Below, one piece after another: positions 42,948-51,623 of a stretch of DNA of 64,000 bases. The notes under the pieces are model-generated. The model saw nothing but the letters and a program-made list of their open reading frames with translations, did not search any database and was not told where the DNA came from. The stretch's first letter is position 1, and each line of letters opens with the position of its first letter. The stretch lies in contig JBAOHL010000003.1 of assembly GCA_037045045.1 (NCBI GenBank), positions 372,001-436,000 on the forward strand, read 5' to 3'. Origin of the DNA: Phosphoribacter sp037045045. Its GTDB lineage: Bacteria; Actinomycetota; Actinomycetes; Actinomycetales; Dermatophilaceae. Both the position numbers and the translations under genes were made by a program.

Positions 42948-43952
42948 CTAGGCCGAGGCGAGTTCCACGACCTCCCGAGCCACCTCGACGCACCGTCGTT
43001 GCCTCAGGATCGCCGGCTGCGGTGCGAGCCCGGCGAGACCACACGACGGGGTGACCGTTACGGCATCCAGCTCGGCCAGCGGCAACCCGACCCGCGTCCA
43101 GGCGTCGACCAGCGAGCGGGCGATCGACCCCGCCGCCCCCGGGTCCTCGGGCACGGTCGGCACGCAACCGGCATACAGGGCCTGCCCCGCCTCGACGGCG
43201 ACCGCGACGCCCTCCCACCCGCTCGGACCGAGGACCCCCACGTCGAGGGAGAGCCCCTCGGCCCCGCACTCGCGCAACAACGGCAAGGGCGGATCCGCTG
43301 CGCAACAGTGCACGACGGTATGCCGCTCGGAGAGGTTGGCCAGCACTGCCCGCAGCCCGGCGAGAACCTCGGGCTGATCCACGGCCCGCAGCCGGCCGAA
43401 GCCGGACGCGGTCGGCACACCCCCCTCGAGGACGGCCGGCAGGGCCGGCTCGTCGATCTGGACGACGAGCTGCGCCCCCGGGACCAGGCTGGCGAGATCG
43501 GCGACGCGGGAGCGGATCCCGTCGGCAAGCGAGTGGACGAGATCGCGCCGGGCCCCGGCGTCCACGACGACCCGGTCGCCACGGGGCAACCAGATCGACG
43601 CGGCGAGGGTCCACGGACCGGCGACCTGGACCTTGAGCGGCCCGACGTAGCCGTCGAAGGCCTCGGCGAACTCGTCGAGATCTTCGCGCCAGTATGCCGC
43701 GACCCGTGCGGCGTCCCGCCCGGCCCGGTCGGTCAGGCGCCAGCCCGATGGAGTGAGCTCGACGGGCAGGTCGACCAGGACGCCCGCCCCTCGCCCGACA
43801 AGGTCGCCGCCGGGCCCTCGGCTTGGCAGCTCGGGCAGGTACGGCACGCCCCGTAGCCCCTGCTCGGCGAGCCCCCCGAGCATGTCGCGGACCACGCGCA
43901 GCGGTTCTCGCACGCTGGTCCCGGGCCACGACCCGACCCCGCTCACCCGCAT
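42948..43952 (-). CDS. MetE-like (UROD/MetE superfamily) methionine synthase-type protein
   Basis: The 334-residue protein corresponds to only the C-terminal barrel of cobalamin-independent methionine synthase. VSGVGSWPG begins it, VVQIDEPALP lies near 165-174, HCCAADPPLP near 225-234 supplies His-Cys zinc ligands, and VTPSCGLAG near 305-313 the last Cys. Full-length MetE is about twice as long, so this is a core-MetE type. In actinobacteria it commonly sits beside mnmA. Its methyl donor is uncertain: it may not use the folate substrate of MetE. ATG at 43952 lies 40 bases after the mnmA stop. Confidence 0.78.
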   Translation of the reverse strand: MRVSGVGSWPGTSVREPLRVVRDMLGGLAEQGLRGVPYLPELPSRGPGGDLVGRGAGVLVDLPVELTPSGWRLTDRAGRDAARVAAYWREDLDEFAEAFDGYVGPLKVQVAGPWTLAASIWLPRGDRVVVDAGARRDLVHSLADGIRSRVADLASLVPGAQLVVQIDEPALPAVLEGGVPTASGFGRLRAVDQPEVLAGLRAVLANLSERHTVVHCCAADPPLPLLRECGAEGLSLDVGVLGPSGWEGVAVAVEAGQALYAGCVPTVPEDPGAAGSIARSLVDAWTRVGLPLAELDAVTVTPSCGLAGLAPQPAILRQRRCVEVAREVVELASA

Positions 43953-43992
43953 CCGCGCACCTGCCCGCCCGGTCGGTCCGCCAGGGGCCGGC

Positions 43993-45066
43993 TCATCGGT
44001 CGGTCCGGGCGATCGTGGCCGAGCCGAGCACCCTCGTGCCGTCGTAGAGCACGACGGTCTGGCCGGGGGCGACCCCCCGCACCGGTTCGTCGAGGATGAC
44101 CCGGACCTGATCGCCCGCGACGGTGGCGGTCCCGACAACGGCATTGCCGTGCGCGCGTACCTGCGCGTGGACGCGGGTCGAGCCCGTGGGCTTCGGCCCG
44201 CACCACCGGACCTGCGTGCCGTCGATCTCGCCGACGCTGAGCAGCTCCCTCGTGCCGACGACGACGGTGCGGGTCGTGGCGTCGACGCCGAGCACGAAGC
44301 GCGCCTGGCCGTCGAGGGTGTGGCGGGCCAGGCCGAGTCCGCGGCGTTGGCCCACGGTGAAGCGATAGGTGCCCTCGTGGTGAGCGAGGACCGTGCCGTC
44401 GGTGTCCACGACCGACCCGGGCCTGGGGCCGAGCCGCTCGGCGAGCCATCCGGCGGTGTCGCCGCGAGGGACGAAGCAGATGTCGGTGGAGTCGGGCTTG
44501 TCGGCGACCGCGAGGCCCCGGCGGGACGCCTCGGCGCGCACCTGGGCCTTCGTCGAGTCGCCGAGGGGGAACCACGCGCGCGCCAACGCCTCGGGCCCGA
44601 GGATGCCGAGGACGTAGGACTGGTCCTTGGCCAGGTCGCGGGCCCGATGGAGTTCCCGCCCTTGAGGACCATCGAGGACCCGTGCGTAGTGTCCGGTGGC
44701 CACTGCGTCGAACCCGAGCGCGAGGGCTCGATCCACGAGGGCGGTGAACTTCACCCGCTCGTTGCACCGGACGCAGGGATTGGGAGTGCGGCCGGCCGCA
44801 TACTCGGCCACGAAGTCCTCCACGACGTCGTGGTGAAAACGCTCGGCGAGGTCCCAGACGTAGAACGGGACGCCGATCACGTCGGCGGCCCGTCGGGCGT
44901 CCTGGGCGTCCTCGATCGTGCAACAGCCGCGGGATCCGGCCGTGCCGGACGCCCGCTGCTGCTGCAAGGCGAGGTGCACACCGACCACGTCGTGGCCGGC
45001 GTCGAGCATCCTCGCGGCGGCCACGGCCGAGTCGACCCCTCCGCTCATCGCCGCGACCACCCGCAT
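43993..45066 (-). CDS. mnmA: tRNA-specific 2-thiouridylase
   Basis: The 357-residue enzyme inserts sulfur at position 2 of wobble uridine 34 in Lys, Glu and Gln tRNAs. It has the PP-loop AMSGGVDSAVAAA near 5-17, the first catalytic Cys in NPCVRCN near 100, STDICFVP with the second Cys near 200, and the VGQRRGLG motif. GGGGGGATT is the SD before ATG 45066. The cysteine desulfurase gene is directly upstream (17 bases), a likely sulfur supplier. Confidence 0.94.
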   Translation of the reverse strand: MRVVAAMSGGVDSAVAAARMLDAGHDVVGVHLALQQQRASGTAGSRGCCTIEDAQDARRAADVIGVPFYVWDLAERFHHDVVEDFVAEYAAGRTPNPCVRCNERVKFTALVDRALALGFDAVATGHYARVLDGPQGRELHRARDLAKDQSYVLGILGPEALARAWFPLGDSTKAQVRAEASRRGLAVADKPDSTDICFVPRGDTAGWLAERLGPRPGSVVDTDGTVLAHHEGTYRFTVGQRRGLGLARHTLDGQARFVLGVDATTRTVVVGTRELLSVGEIDGTQVRWCGPKPTGSTRVHAQVRAHGNAVVGTATVAGDQVRVILDEPVRGVAPGQTVVLYDGTRVLGSATIARTDR

Positions 45067-45083
45067 GTGAATCCCCCCGGGTG

Positions 45084-46265
45084 TCAGCCGAGGGCCGCGG
45101 CCCGACGGGCCCGCTCGACCGCCGCGGGCAACACCGCGAGGGCGGCCTCCACGTCGGCGTCCGTCGAGGTGTGCCCGAGGGTCAGCCGCAGTGCCCCCCG
45201 GGCTTCGACACGGGACAGGCCCATGGCGAGCAGGACGTGGCTGGGTTGCGGGACGCCCGCCTGGCACGCCGAGCCGGTCGAGCACTCCACGCCTGCAGCG
45301 TCGAGCAGGTAGAGCAGCGCGTCGCCCTCGCAGCCGGGGACGACGAGGTGGGCGTTTCCGGGCAACCGGGTGCGCCAGTCGCCCGGCGTCCATGCCCCGC
45401 CCGGGCGGATGCCAAAGCCGAGGCCGAGGGCGCCGCCGACGAGCCGATCACGGAGCGCGACGAGTCGCTCCCCCTCGATCTGCACGCGACCCACGGCATA
45501 CTCCGCCGCGAGGGAGAAGCCGAGGATGCCGGTGACGTCCAGTGTCCCGCTGCGGATCTGACGCTCCTGCCCGCCGCCGTGGCTCAGCGGCACCACGGCG
45601 AGGTCCCGCCGCACCACGAGGGCGCCCGTGCCCACCGGGCCGCCCGTCTTGTGCGCCGTCACCGTCATGAGGTCCAGGCCGCTGGCGGCGAAGTCGACAG
45701 GCACGTGGCCGAGGGCCTGGACGGCATCGGCGTGGACCGGCACCCCGGCGGCGTGCGCCACCGCGGCGATCCCCGCGATGTCCGACACCGTGCCCACCTC
45801 GTTGTTGGCCCACATCACCGACACGAGGGCGACGTCGGTCGGATCGGACAGCGCCGCCGCTACGGTCTGCGGTTGGACGTACCCCCTGTCGTCGACGTCC
45901 AGCCAGGTGACCTTGGCTCCCTCGTGCGCGGCGAGGAACTCGACGCAGTCGAGCACGGCATGGTGTTCGGCCGCGCTGACGAGCACACGTACCCGACGGG
46001 GATCGACGTCGCGGCGCGCGGCGAAGACACCCCGCACCGCGAGGTTGTCCGACTCGGTACCGCCGGAGGTGAAGACGATCTCGGAGGGCCGCGACCCGAG
46101 CGCGCCCGCGAGGCGTTCCCGGGACTCCTCGACCACTCGGCGGGCAGCCCGGCCCGCCGCATGCAGCGACGAAGGGTTGCCCACCACGGGTCGCTGCGCC
46201 GCCATGGCGGCGGCGACGTGCGGGAACACCGGAGTGGTCGCCGCGTGGTCGAGATAGGCGGACAC
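45084..46265 (-). CDS. Cysteine desulfurase (NifS/IscS class)
   Basis: The 393-residue PLP enzyme moves sulfur from cysteine to an acceptor. The PLP lysine is Lys206 in TAHKTGGP, AAEHHAVLD near 98-106 holds the stacking His, and the persulfide Cys334 lies in STGSACQAG. It starts MSAYLDHAATTP, typical of IscS-like enzymes. Its position 17 bases before mnmA points to thiolation of tRNA as a main job, though Fe-S assembly is possible. GTG at 46265 has a TAGGAT box seven bases upstream and no SD. Confidence 0.93.
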   Translation of the reverse strand: MSAYLDHAATTPVFPHVAAAMAAQRPVVGNPSSLHAAGRAARRVVEESRERLAGALGSRPSEIVFTSGGTESDNLAVRGVFAARRDVDPRRVRVLVSAAEHHAVLDCVEFLAAHEGAKVTWLDVDDRGYVQPQTVAAALSDPTDVALVSVMWANNEVGTVSDIAGIAAVAHAAGVPVHADAVQALGHVPVDFAASGLDLMTVTAHKTGGPVGTGALVVRRDLAVVPLSHGGGQERQIRSGTLDVTGILGFSLAAEYAVGRVQIEGERLVALRDRLVGGALGLGFGIRPGGAWTPGDWRTRLPGNAHLVVPGCEGDALLYLLDAAGVECSTGSACQAGVPQPSHVLLAMGLSRVEARGALRLTLGHTSTDADVEAALAVLPAAVERARRAAALG

Positions 46266-46272
46266 GCGGTGA

Positions 46273-46278
46273 ATCCTA
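46273..46278 (-). promoter_or_regulatory. Candidate -10 box of the cysteine desulfurase gene (leaderless)
   Basis: TAGGAT on the minus strand ends seven bases before the GTG at 46265; no SD is present. Confidence 0.42.
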
Positions 46279-46394
46279 CGGTCCTGGCCGCAGTGCGCCG
46301 TCGCTCCCTTCGAGACACCCCGATCCCGCAGGACTACGCGCAGGGGTTCGGCAGGCCTAGCATGGAGCCTCCGGCAGTGAAGGAGCTCAGGAGC

Positions 46395-47204
46395 ATGACC
46401 ACCACTCGCGGCGCGCGGACCGTCGCCGCGTTCTTCGACCTCGACGGGACTCTCATCCCCGGGTCAGCCAACATCCCGCTTGCCAAGGCCGCATTCAAGG
46501 CGGGGTTCGCGAGCAAACGCGAACTCGCCGTGGACCTGGCGCGCAACCTGTCCTTCATGCTCAAGGGTGCCAGCGACGACCGGTCGGCCGAGGTCCGCGA
46601 CCGCATCCTGCGCGGCGTCGCCGGACACCCGGCATCCGAGATCGAGGCGCTGGCCGACGGATTCCTCGACGAACTCGTCGAGACGATCACCCCGGCGGTT
46701 CAGGTCGTCCTCGACGAACACCGCGCAGCCGGTCACGACCTCGTGCTCATCTCGGCGAGTCCGACCGAGGTTGTCCAGCGGTTCGCGGTGGCCTCGGGGA
46801 TGGACTACGGCGTCGGGACCACCGCCGAACGCGACGAGACGGGGTGCTACACCGGCAAGCTCGCCGGGCCGTTCTGCTACAAGGAGGGCAAGGCCGCGGT
46901 CATCCGTGACCTGGCCGATACCCACGGCTACGACCTCGAGGAGTGCTTCGCGTACTCCGACTCGGTCAGCGACCTGCCGATGTTCGAGGCGGTCGGCCAC
47001 CCGGTGGCGGTCAACCCCGACCACGAACTGCGCACGCTCGCCCTGGCGGGCGACTGGCGGACCTTGGAGACCGGCAAGCTGCGCGGCGGCGTCGAGACAC
47101 TGCGTCAGGTGATCCGTAGCGCGGGCCGAGTACCCAAGCGGGCCTGGCACGGCGGCATGGACAAGATTCACCGGCGTCCGGTCGCCGAGGAGCCCACCGC
47201 GTAG
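46395..47204 (+). CDS. HAD-IB family phosphatase (SerB-like)
   Basis: The 269-residue protein has motif I FFDLDGTL at 13-20 (Asp15 nucleophile), motif II LISASPTE near 120-127, Lys in KEGKAAVI and motif IV AYSDSVSDLPM near 190-200. This is the HAD-IB group that includes SerB and the actinobacterial HAD-IB hydrolases with a C-terminal tail. Substrate unknown; phosphoserine or a lipid phosphate are both plausible. ATG at 46395 follows AAGGAG. An upstream in-frame ATG at 46362 sits inside a TAGCAT -10-like box, so it is disfavoured. Confidence 0.86.
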   Translation: MTTTRGARTVAAFFDLDGTLIPGSANIPLAKAAFKAGFASKRELAVDLARNLSFMLKGASDDRSAEVRDRILRGVAGHPASEIEALADGFLDELVETITPAVQVVLDEHRAAGHDLVLISASPTEVVQRFAVASGMDYGVGTTAERDETGCYTGKLAGPFCYKEGKAAVIRDLADTHGYDLEECFAYSDSVSDLPMFEAVGHPVAVNPDHELRTLALAGDWRTLETGKLRGGVETLRQVIRSAGRVPKRAWHGGMDKIHRRPVAEEPTA

Positions 47205-47279
47205 GTCGGCGATGTCGCCGGTGGAGTTCGCCGGTGGTCGCCGGTCGGGCCCGCACCGACGTCGCACCCGCTCTGGGGG

Positions 47280-47885
47280 CTACGTCGCGCGGCCGAGTGC
47301 CGTGGCGCTTTGCCGTGGCGGCTCGACGGGCGGGTCGTCGGCGAGGATCGCCATGTCGAAGACGTCGTGCCAGGAGCCGTCTACCCGCCGAGCGTCGCGG
47401 CGGGTCCCCTCCACCCGGAATCCGCAGCCGGCGTACACGTGTCGTGCCCGGGCGTTGTCGTCGAGCACCTGAAGCGTGAGCCGGTGCAGGCCGAGCGGTC
47501 CGAGGGCGAAGTCGCGGACGAGACGGGTGGCCTCGGTACCGTAGCCGCGGTCGAAGACTGCCGGCCCGACGAGGGCGATCCGGAACTCCATCGACTCGCA
47601 GTCTTCGTCGAGTTCGAAGAGCACGACCTCACCGAGGACGGCATCGTCGGCGAGGCGGATGATGGTCCAGTCGGCGCGATCGTGACGGTCTCGGGCCAGC
47701 GCCATGCCGGAGCGAACCTGGGCGCGGGTGAATTCGGCCAACCCGTCGCCGGCCTGGCCGGCGTCGACGGCGAACATCGGCCACAGCCCCTCGAAATGCT
47801 CCGGACCGAGCGGTTCGAGCCGCACCAACCGCCCACGTAGGGTCGGCTGGCTCACCAGCACCGACACGTCCACGCCCGAACTCAA
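47280..47885 (-). CDS. GNAT-family acetyltransferase (RimJ-like)
   Basis: The ~200-residue protein matches the Acetyltransf_3/RimJ group: LRGRLVRLEPLGPEHFEGLW near 16-35, then RGYGTEATRLVRDFAL near 112-127 (acetyl-CoA pyrophosphate binding) and NARARHVYAGCGFRVEG near 143-159. It acetylates an amino group of a protein or small molecule. The start is unsure: TTG 47885 has no SD and several GTG codons downstream (47873, 47867, 47855) are alternatives. It stands alone between the HAD-IB and etfA genes. Confidence 0.8.
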   Translation of the reverse strand: MSSGVDVSVLVSQPTLRGRLVRLEPLGPEHFEGLWPMFAVDAGQAGDGLAEFTRAQVRSGMALARDRHDRADWTIIRLADDAVLGEVVLFELDEDCESMEFRIALVGPAVFDRGYGTEATRLVRDFALGPLGLHRLTLQVLDDNARARHVYAGCGFRVEGTRRDARRVDGSWHDVFDMAILADDPPVEPPRQSATALGRAT

Positions 47886-47970
47886 CCAAAGCGGACGCGG
47901 AAGGGCAAGCCAACCCGGCAGCAGGCCTCACGGGGGCCGCAGCCGGGGCGACGGGGCCGTACGCCGAGAG

Positions 47971-47995
47971 GGGGCATGCCGCCCCGGCATACCCC
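47971..47995. terminator. Strong hairpin beyond etfA, built from the genome-wide heptamer
   Basis: GGGGCATGCC and GGCATACCCC pair at nine of ten positions around a five-base loop. It follows the etfA stop on the minus strand and has no T-tract. One arm contains GGCATAC, the heptamer repeated across the window. Confidence 0.55.
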
Positions 47996-48013
47996 CCTCG
48001 AGCGACGGTGCGA

Positions 48014-48973
48014 TCAGCCCTTGGCGGCCTGGACCGCCGTGGTGGCCTGCGGCAAGACGGCGAACAGGTCGCCGACGATGCCGAAGTCGACGAGTTCGAA
48101 GATCGGCGCCTCCTCGTCCTTGTTCACCGCGACGATCGTCTTCGACGTCTGCATGCCGGCCCGGTGCTGGATCGCCCCGGAGATCCCACAGGCGACGTAC
48201 AGCTGGGGGCTCACCTGCTTGCCGGTCTGGCCGACCTGCGAGGTGTGCGGGTACCACCCGGCGTCGACGGCCGCGCGGCTCGCGCCCACCGCGGCACCGA
48301 GGGAGTCGGCGAAGGCCTCGACTTTGGAGAAGTCGCCGCCCGTGCCGCGTCCACCGGACACGACGATCGCCGCCTCGGTGAGCTCCGGGCGACCGGTGCT
48401 CACCTTGGGCTTGGACTCGACGACCCTCGCGCCCTTGGCCGCGGCCGACGGGCTGAAGGCGACGACCTCCTCGGCCGCGGCGGCCGGAGCCTGCTCGGGC
48501 GCCGCGGAGTTGGGCTTGACGGCGACGATCGGCGTGCCGGTGGTCACCGTGGCGAAGACCTTGTACGAGCCGGCGAAGACCGACTGCATCGTCGCCACTC
48601 CCCCGGCCCCGTCGGACTGCACGTCGACGGCGTCGGTGATGAGGCCGGATCCGGTCTTGACGGCGACCCGGGCGGCGATCTCCTTGCCCTCGGCAGAGGA
48701 CGCGACGAGCACGGCGGCCGGCTTCGTGTCGGCGACGAGGTGCGCGAGCAGTTCGGCCTGGGGGCCGACGAGGTATGCCGTGAGATCCGGGTCCTCGGCG
48801 CGATACACCTTTGCGGCACCGAAGGCCGCAAGAGTGTCCTTGGCGTTGTCGTAACCGGAACCGACGAACACCGCGGACGGCTCGCCGAGGCGACGGGCGA
48901 TGGTGAGCAGTTCGCTCGTCGTCTTGCGCAGCTGACCGTCGACGTGGTCGACGAGAACGAGAACTTCAGCCAT
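48014..48973 (-). CDS. etfA: Electron transfer flavoprotein, alpha subunit
   Basis: The 319-residue FAD-binding subunit takes electrons from acyl-CoA dehydrogenases. The C-terminal FAD motif PELYVACGISGAIQHRAGM is seen as PQLYVACGISG near 250 with QHRAGMQ following, and VVSGGRGTGGDF near 205-216 is the ETF-alpha signature. ATG at 48973 is 25 bases after the etfB stop, with GAGAGA before it. A strong hairpin at 47971-47995 probably ends the transcript. Confidence 0.95.
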   Translation of the reverse strand: MAEVLVLVDHVDGQLRKTTSELLTIARRLGEPSAVFVGSGYDNAKDTLAAFGAAKVYRAEDPDLTAYLVGPQAELLAHLVADTKPAAVLVASSAEGKEIAARVAVKTGSGLITDAVDVQSDGAGGVATMQSVFAGSYKVFATVTTGTPIVAVKPNSAAPEQAPAAAAEEVVAFSPSAAAKGARVVESKPKVSTGRPELTEAAIVVSGGRGTGGDFSKVEAFADSLGAAVGASRAAVDAGWYPHTSQVGQTGKQVSPQLYVACGISGAIQHRAGMQTSKTIVAVNKDEEAPIFELVDFGIVGDLFAVLPQATTAVQAAKG

Positions 48974-48998
48974 GTCAGTGATCTCTCTCTTCGTCCGG

Positions 48999-49781
48999 TC
49001 AGATGAACTTGCGCTCGGCGAGGAAGGCCGCCAAGGCCGTGCCGCCGTCGCCGCCGTCGGCGACGATGGTGCCCTGGGTGCGGGGCGGGCGGGCCTCGAA
49101 GGAGGTGACCTTCGTCCACGCGGCGTCCAGGCCGACCTCGCTCGGGGCGACCCCGAGGTCGGCGAGGGTCCAACTCTCGACCGGCTTCTTCTTGGCCGCC
49201 ATGATCCCCTTGAACGAGGGGTAGCGCGGCTCGTTGATCTGGTCGGTGACCGACACGAGCGCCGGCAGAGAAGCCTCGACGGTCTGGCTGGCGGCGTCGC
49301 CGTCGCGGCGCATCGTCACGGTGGAGCCAGAGACGGTGAGCTCGGAGGCGTACGTCACGGCGGGTAGGCCGAGCCGCTCGGCGAGCATGGTCGGCACGAC
49401 CCCCATCGTCCCGTCGGTCGAGGCCATGCCCGTAACGACGAGGTCGGGCACCCCGATCTTCTCGATGGCCTTGGCCAACAGCAACGAGGTGGCCGGGGCG
49501 TCGGAGCCGTGGATCCCGTCGTCCTGGACGTGCACGCCCTTGTCGGCACCCATCTGCAGGGCCTTCTTGACGGCGTCCGCGGCAGCGTCGGGACCGATGC
49601 AGAGCACGGTCACCTCGCCCTCGCCGGCCTCGACGATCTTGAGGGCCTCCTCGAGGGCGTACTCGTCGAGCTCGGAGAGCAGACCCTCGACGTTGGCTCG
49701 GTCGGTCGTGTTGTCGGCCGCGTGGAACGTCCGGTCGGCCTGCGCATCCGGGACGTACTTGACACAAACCACGATGTTCAT
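48999..49781 (-). CDS. etfB: Electron transfer flavoprotein, beta subunit
   Basis: The 260-residue partner of EtfA starts MNIVVCVKYVPD and has a TDQINEPRYPSFKGIMAAKKKP segment near 186-208, the ETF-beta signature (stated as a region), and an AMP-binding fold. With EtfA it passes electrons from beta-oxidation towards the quinone pool, which fits the thioesterase, acyl-CoA ligase and enoyl-CoA hydratase genes of this window. GAAGGA lies upstream of ATG 49781. Confidence 0.95.
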   Translation of the reverse strand: MNIVVCVKYVPDAQADRTFHAADNTTDRANVEGLLSELDEYALEEALKIVEAGEGEVTVLCIGPDAAADAVKKALQMGADKGVHVQDDGIHGSDAPATSLLLAKAIEKIGVPDLVVTGMASTDGTMGVVPTMLAERLGLPAVTYASELTVSGSTVTMRRDGDAASQTVEASLPALVSVTDQINEPRYPSFKGIMAAKKKPVESWTLADLGVAPSEVGLDAAWTKVTSFEARPPRTQGTIVADGGDGGTALAAFLAERKFI

Positions 49782-49947
49782 GGGCCCAGGGTCCTTCGTG
49801 ACGGGGAGGGGTATCCGCTTCTCATCCTGACATTGGCCGTGGGCCGCCCGAACACGCCTCGGGCGTGATGCCCACCACGCGACCCCGCGCTCGGCCGCCG
49901 CCGCACGCCCCTTACCTGCCCGAAACGCGCTGGAAACGCGGCAAACC

Positions 49948-49953
49948 TAGGGT
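49948..49953 (+). promoter_or_regulatory. Candidate -10 box of the ATP-grasp triad (leaderless)
   Basis: TAGGGT ends eight bases before the GTG at 49962 and no SD precedes it. Confidence 0.4.
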
Positions 49954-49961
49954 GAGGTCTC

Positions 49962-51623
49962 GTGACCTCGCCGTTCGGCACCTACGCGCCCCGGGGGTTC
50001 GCCTACGACGAGATGTTCGACACGCTCGGCCAGGTGCGCCCCGGGTATGCCGGTGTGCATGAGGCCATCGCCAAGCTCAGCCCCGAGGAGGTCCGGGCCC
50101 GCGCGGACTACCTCTCGCGCACCTACGTCGAGCAGGGTGTGACCTTCGACATCGGCGGCGAGGAACGGCCCTTCCCCATCGACCTCGTGCCTAGGCTCAT
50201 CGACCCGGACGCCTGGGCCTCCGTCGAAGCAGGCGTCGCCCAGCGGGTCCGGGCCCTGGAGCGCTTCCTCGCCGACGTGTACGGCCCGGGGGACCTCTTC
50301 ACGGACGGGGTGGTCCCCCGCGACGTCGTCACGAGCTCGCCGCACTTCCACCGCGTCGTCGCCGGGCTCGAACCGCCTGGAGGAGTGCGCATCCACGTCT
50401 CGGGCATCGATCTCGTGCGCGACTCGAAGGGGACCTTCCGGGTCCTCGAGGACAACGTCCGCATCCCCTCGGGCGTCTCCTACGTGATGACCAACCGGCG
50501 CGCCGTGAACAGTGCCCTGCCCGAGGCCCTCGCCCACCACCGCGTGCATCCCGTCCGGGTCTACCCGCACCGCCTGTTGTCCGCGCTGCGGGCCACCGCG
50601 CCGAGCGGCACCCAGGACCCCACCGTCGTCGTCCTCTCACCCGGCGTCTACAACTCGGCATACTTCGAGCACGCCCTGCTCGCCCGGATGATGGGCTGCC
50701 GGCTCGTCGAGGGCCGCGACATCTTCTGCCAGGGCGGGCGGGTCCTCGTCCGCACGACGAGCGGCTTGCGGCCCGTCCACGTCATCTACCGCCGCGTCGA
50801 TGACGAGTTCTTGGACCCGATGCACTTTCGCGGCGACTCCCTGCTCGGGTGCGCAGGCATCGTCAACGCCGCCCGCGCCGGCAACGTCACCATCGCGAAC
50901 GCCGTCGGCAACGGGGTCGCCGACGACAAGCTCGTCTACACCTACGTGCCCGACCTCATCCGCTACTACCTCGCCGAGGAGCCGATCCTGCCGAACGTCG
51001 ACACCTGGCGGCTCGGCGAGCCGGCGCATCGCGAGCAGGTCCTCGATCGTCTCGACGAGGTGGTCGTCAAACCGGTCGACGGATCCGGCGGCAAGGGCAT
51101 CGTCATCGGCCCGGCGGCCACGTCGGCCCAACTCGAGGCGACCCGCCGGCGAATCCTCGCCGACCCCCGCGCCTGGGTCGCGCAGCCGGTCGTCCAGCTC
51201 TCCACGGTGCCCACCCTCGTGGGCGGCGTCATGGCTCCGCGGCACGTGGACCTGAGGCCCTTCGCGGTCAACAGCGGGGATGACGTCTGGGTGCTGCCTG
51301 GCGGTCTGACCCGGGTGGCCCTAGCCGAGGGTCAGCTCATCGTCAACTCCAGCCAGGGCGGCGGCTCGAAGGACACCTGGGTCCTGGCCGGGCCCCTCGG
51401 TGACGGGCCGCTGCCGCCCCCTCGGCGACCCGTGCCGGACGACGCGACCGTGCACGCCAGCGCGCGGACGGTGAGCGTGCAACATTCCGAGGCCGCGGCA
51501 TACGAGCATGCCCAACAGCAGCAACAGCAGCAGGGCAAGCCGGCCGAGGCCGACCCGGTATGCCGCGCCGCGGCGACGACCACCCCGCGGTCCCGCGGGA
51601 CCATCGAGGAGGACCCGTGCTGA
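49962..51623 (+). CDS. Circularly permuted ATP-grasp protein (DUF404/DUF407 type)
   Basis: The 553-residue protein carries the N-terminal DUF404 segment, including FDIGGEERPFPIDLVPRLI near 60-78, and RVLEDNVRIPSGVSY near 165-179, and the permuted ATP-grasp part with DDKLVYTYVPD and VVKPVDGSGGKGIVIG near 366-382. Its last 65 residues are low complexity with a run of seven Gln. Aravind and colleagues predicted that such ATP-grasp ligases act with alpha-E and transglutaminase-like proteins to make and process a peptide or amide bond; the substrate is not known. It is the first of three genes, overlapping the next by seven bases. Confidence 0.88.
   Translation: MTSPFGTYAPRGFAYDEMFDTLGQVRPGYAGVHEAIAKLSPEEVRARADYLSRTYVEQGVTFDIGGEERPFPIDLVPRLIDPDAWASVEAGVAQRVRALERFLADVYGPGDLFTDGVVPRDVVTSSPHFHRVVAGLEPPGGVRIHVSGIDLVRDSKGTFRVLEDNVRIPSGVSYVMTNRRAVNSALPEALAHHRVHPVRVYPHRLLSALRATAPSGTQDPTVVVLSPGVYNSAYFEHALLARMMGCRLVEGRDIFCQGGRVLVRTTSGLRPVHVIYRRVDDEFLDPMHFRGDSLLGCAGIVNAARAGNVTIANAVGNGVADDKLVYTYVPDLIRYYLAEEPILPNVDTWRLGEPAHREQVLDRLDEVVVKPVDGSGGKGIVIGPAATSAQLEATRRRILADPRAWVAQPVVQLSTVPTLVGGVMAPRHVDLRPFAVNSGDDVWVLPGGLTRVALAEGQLIVNSSQGGGSKDTWVLAGPLGDGPLPPPRRPVPDDATVHASARTVSVQHSEAAAYEHAQQQQQQQGKPAEADPVCRAAATTTPRSRGTIEEDPC

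Noticed and set aside
51513..51533. Poly-Gln codon run as a sign of a frameshift or slippage site
   Set aside because: The run mixes CAA and CAG and the frame continues to a stop that overlaps the next gene normally.
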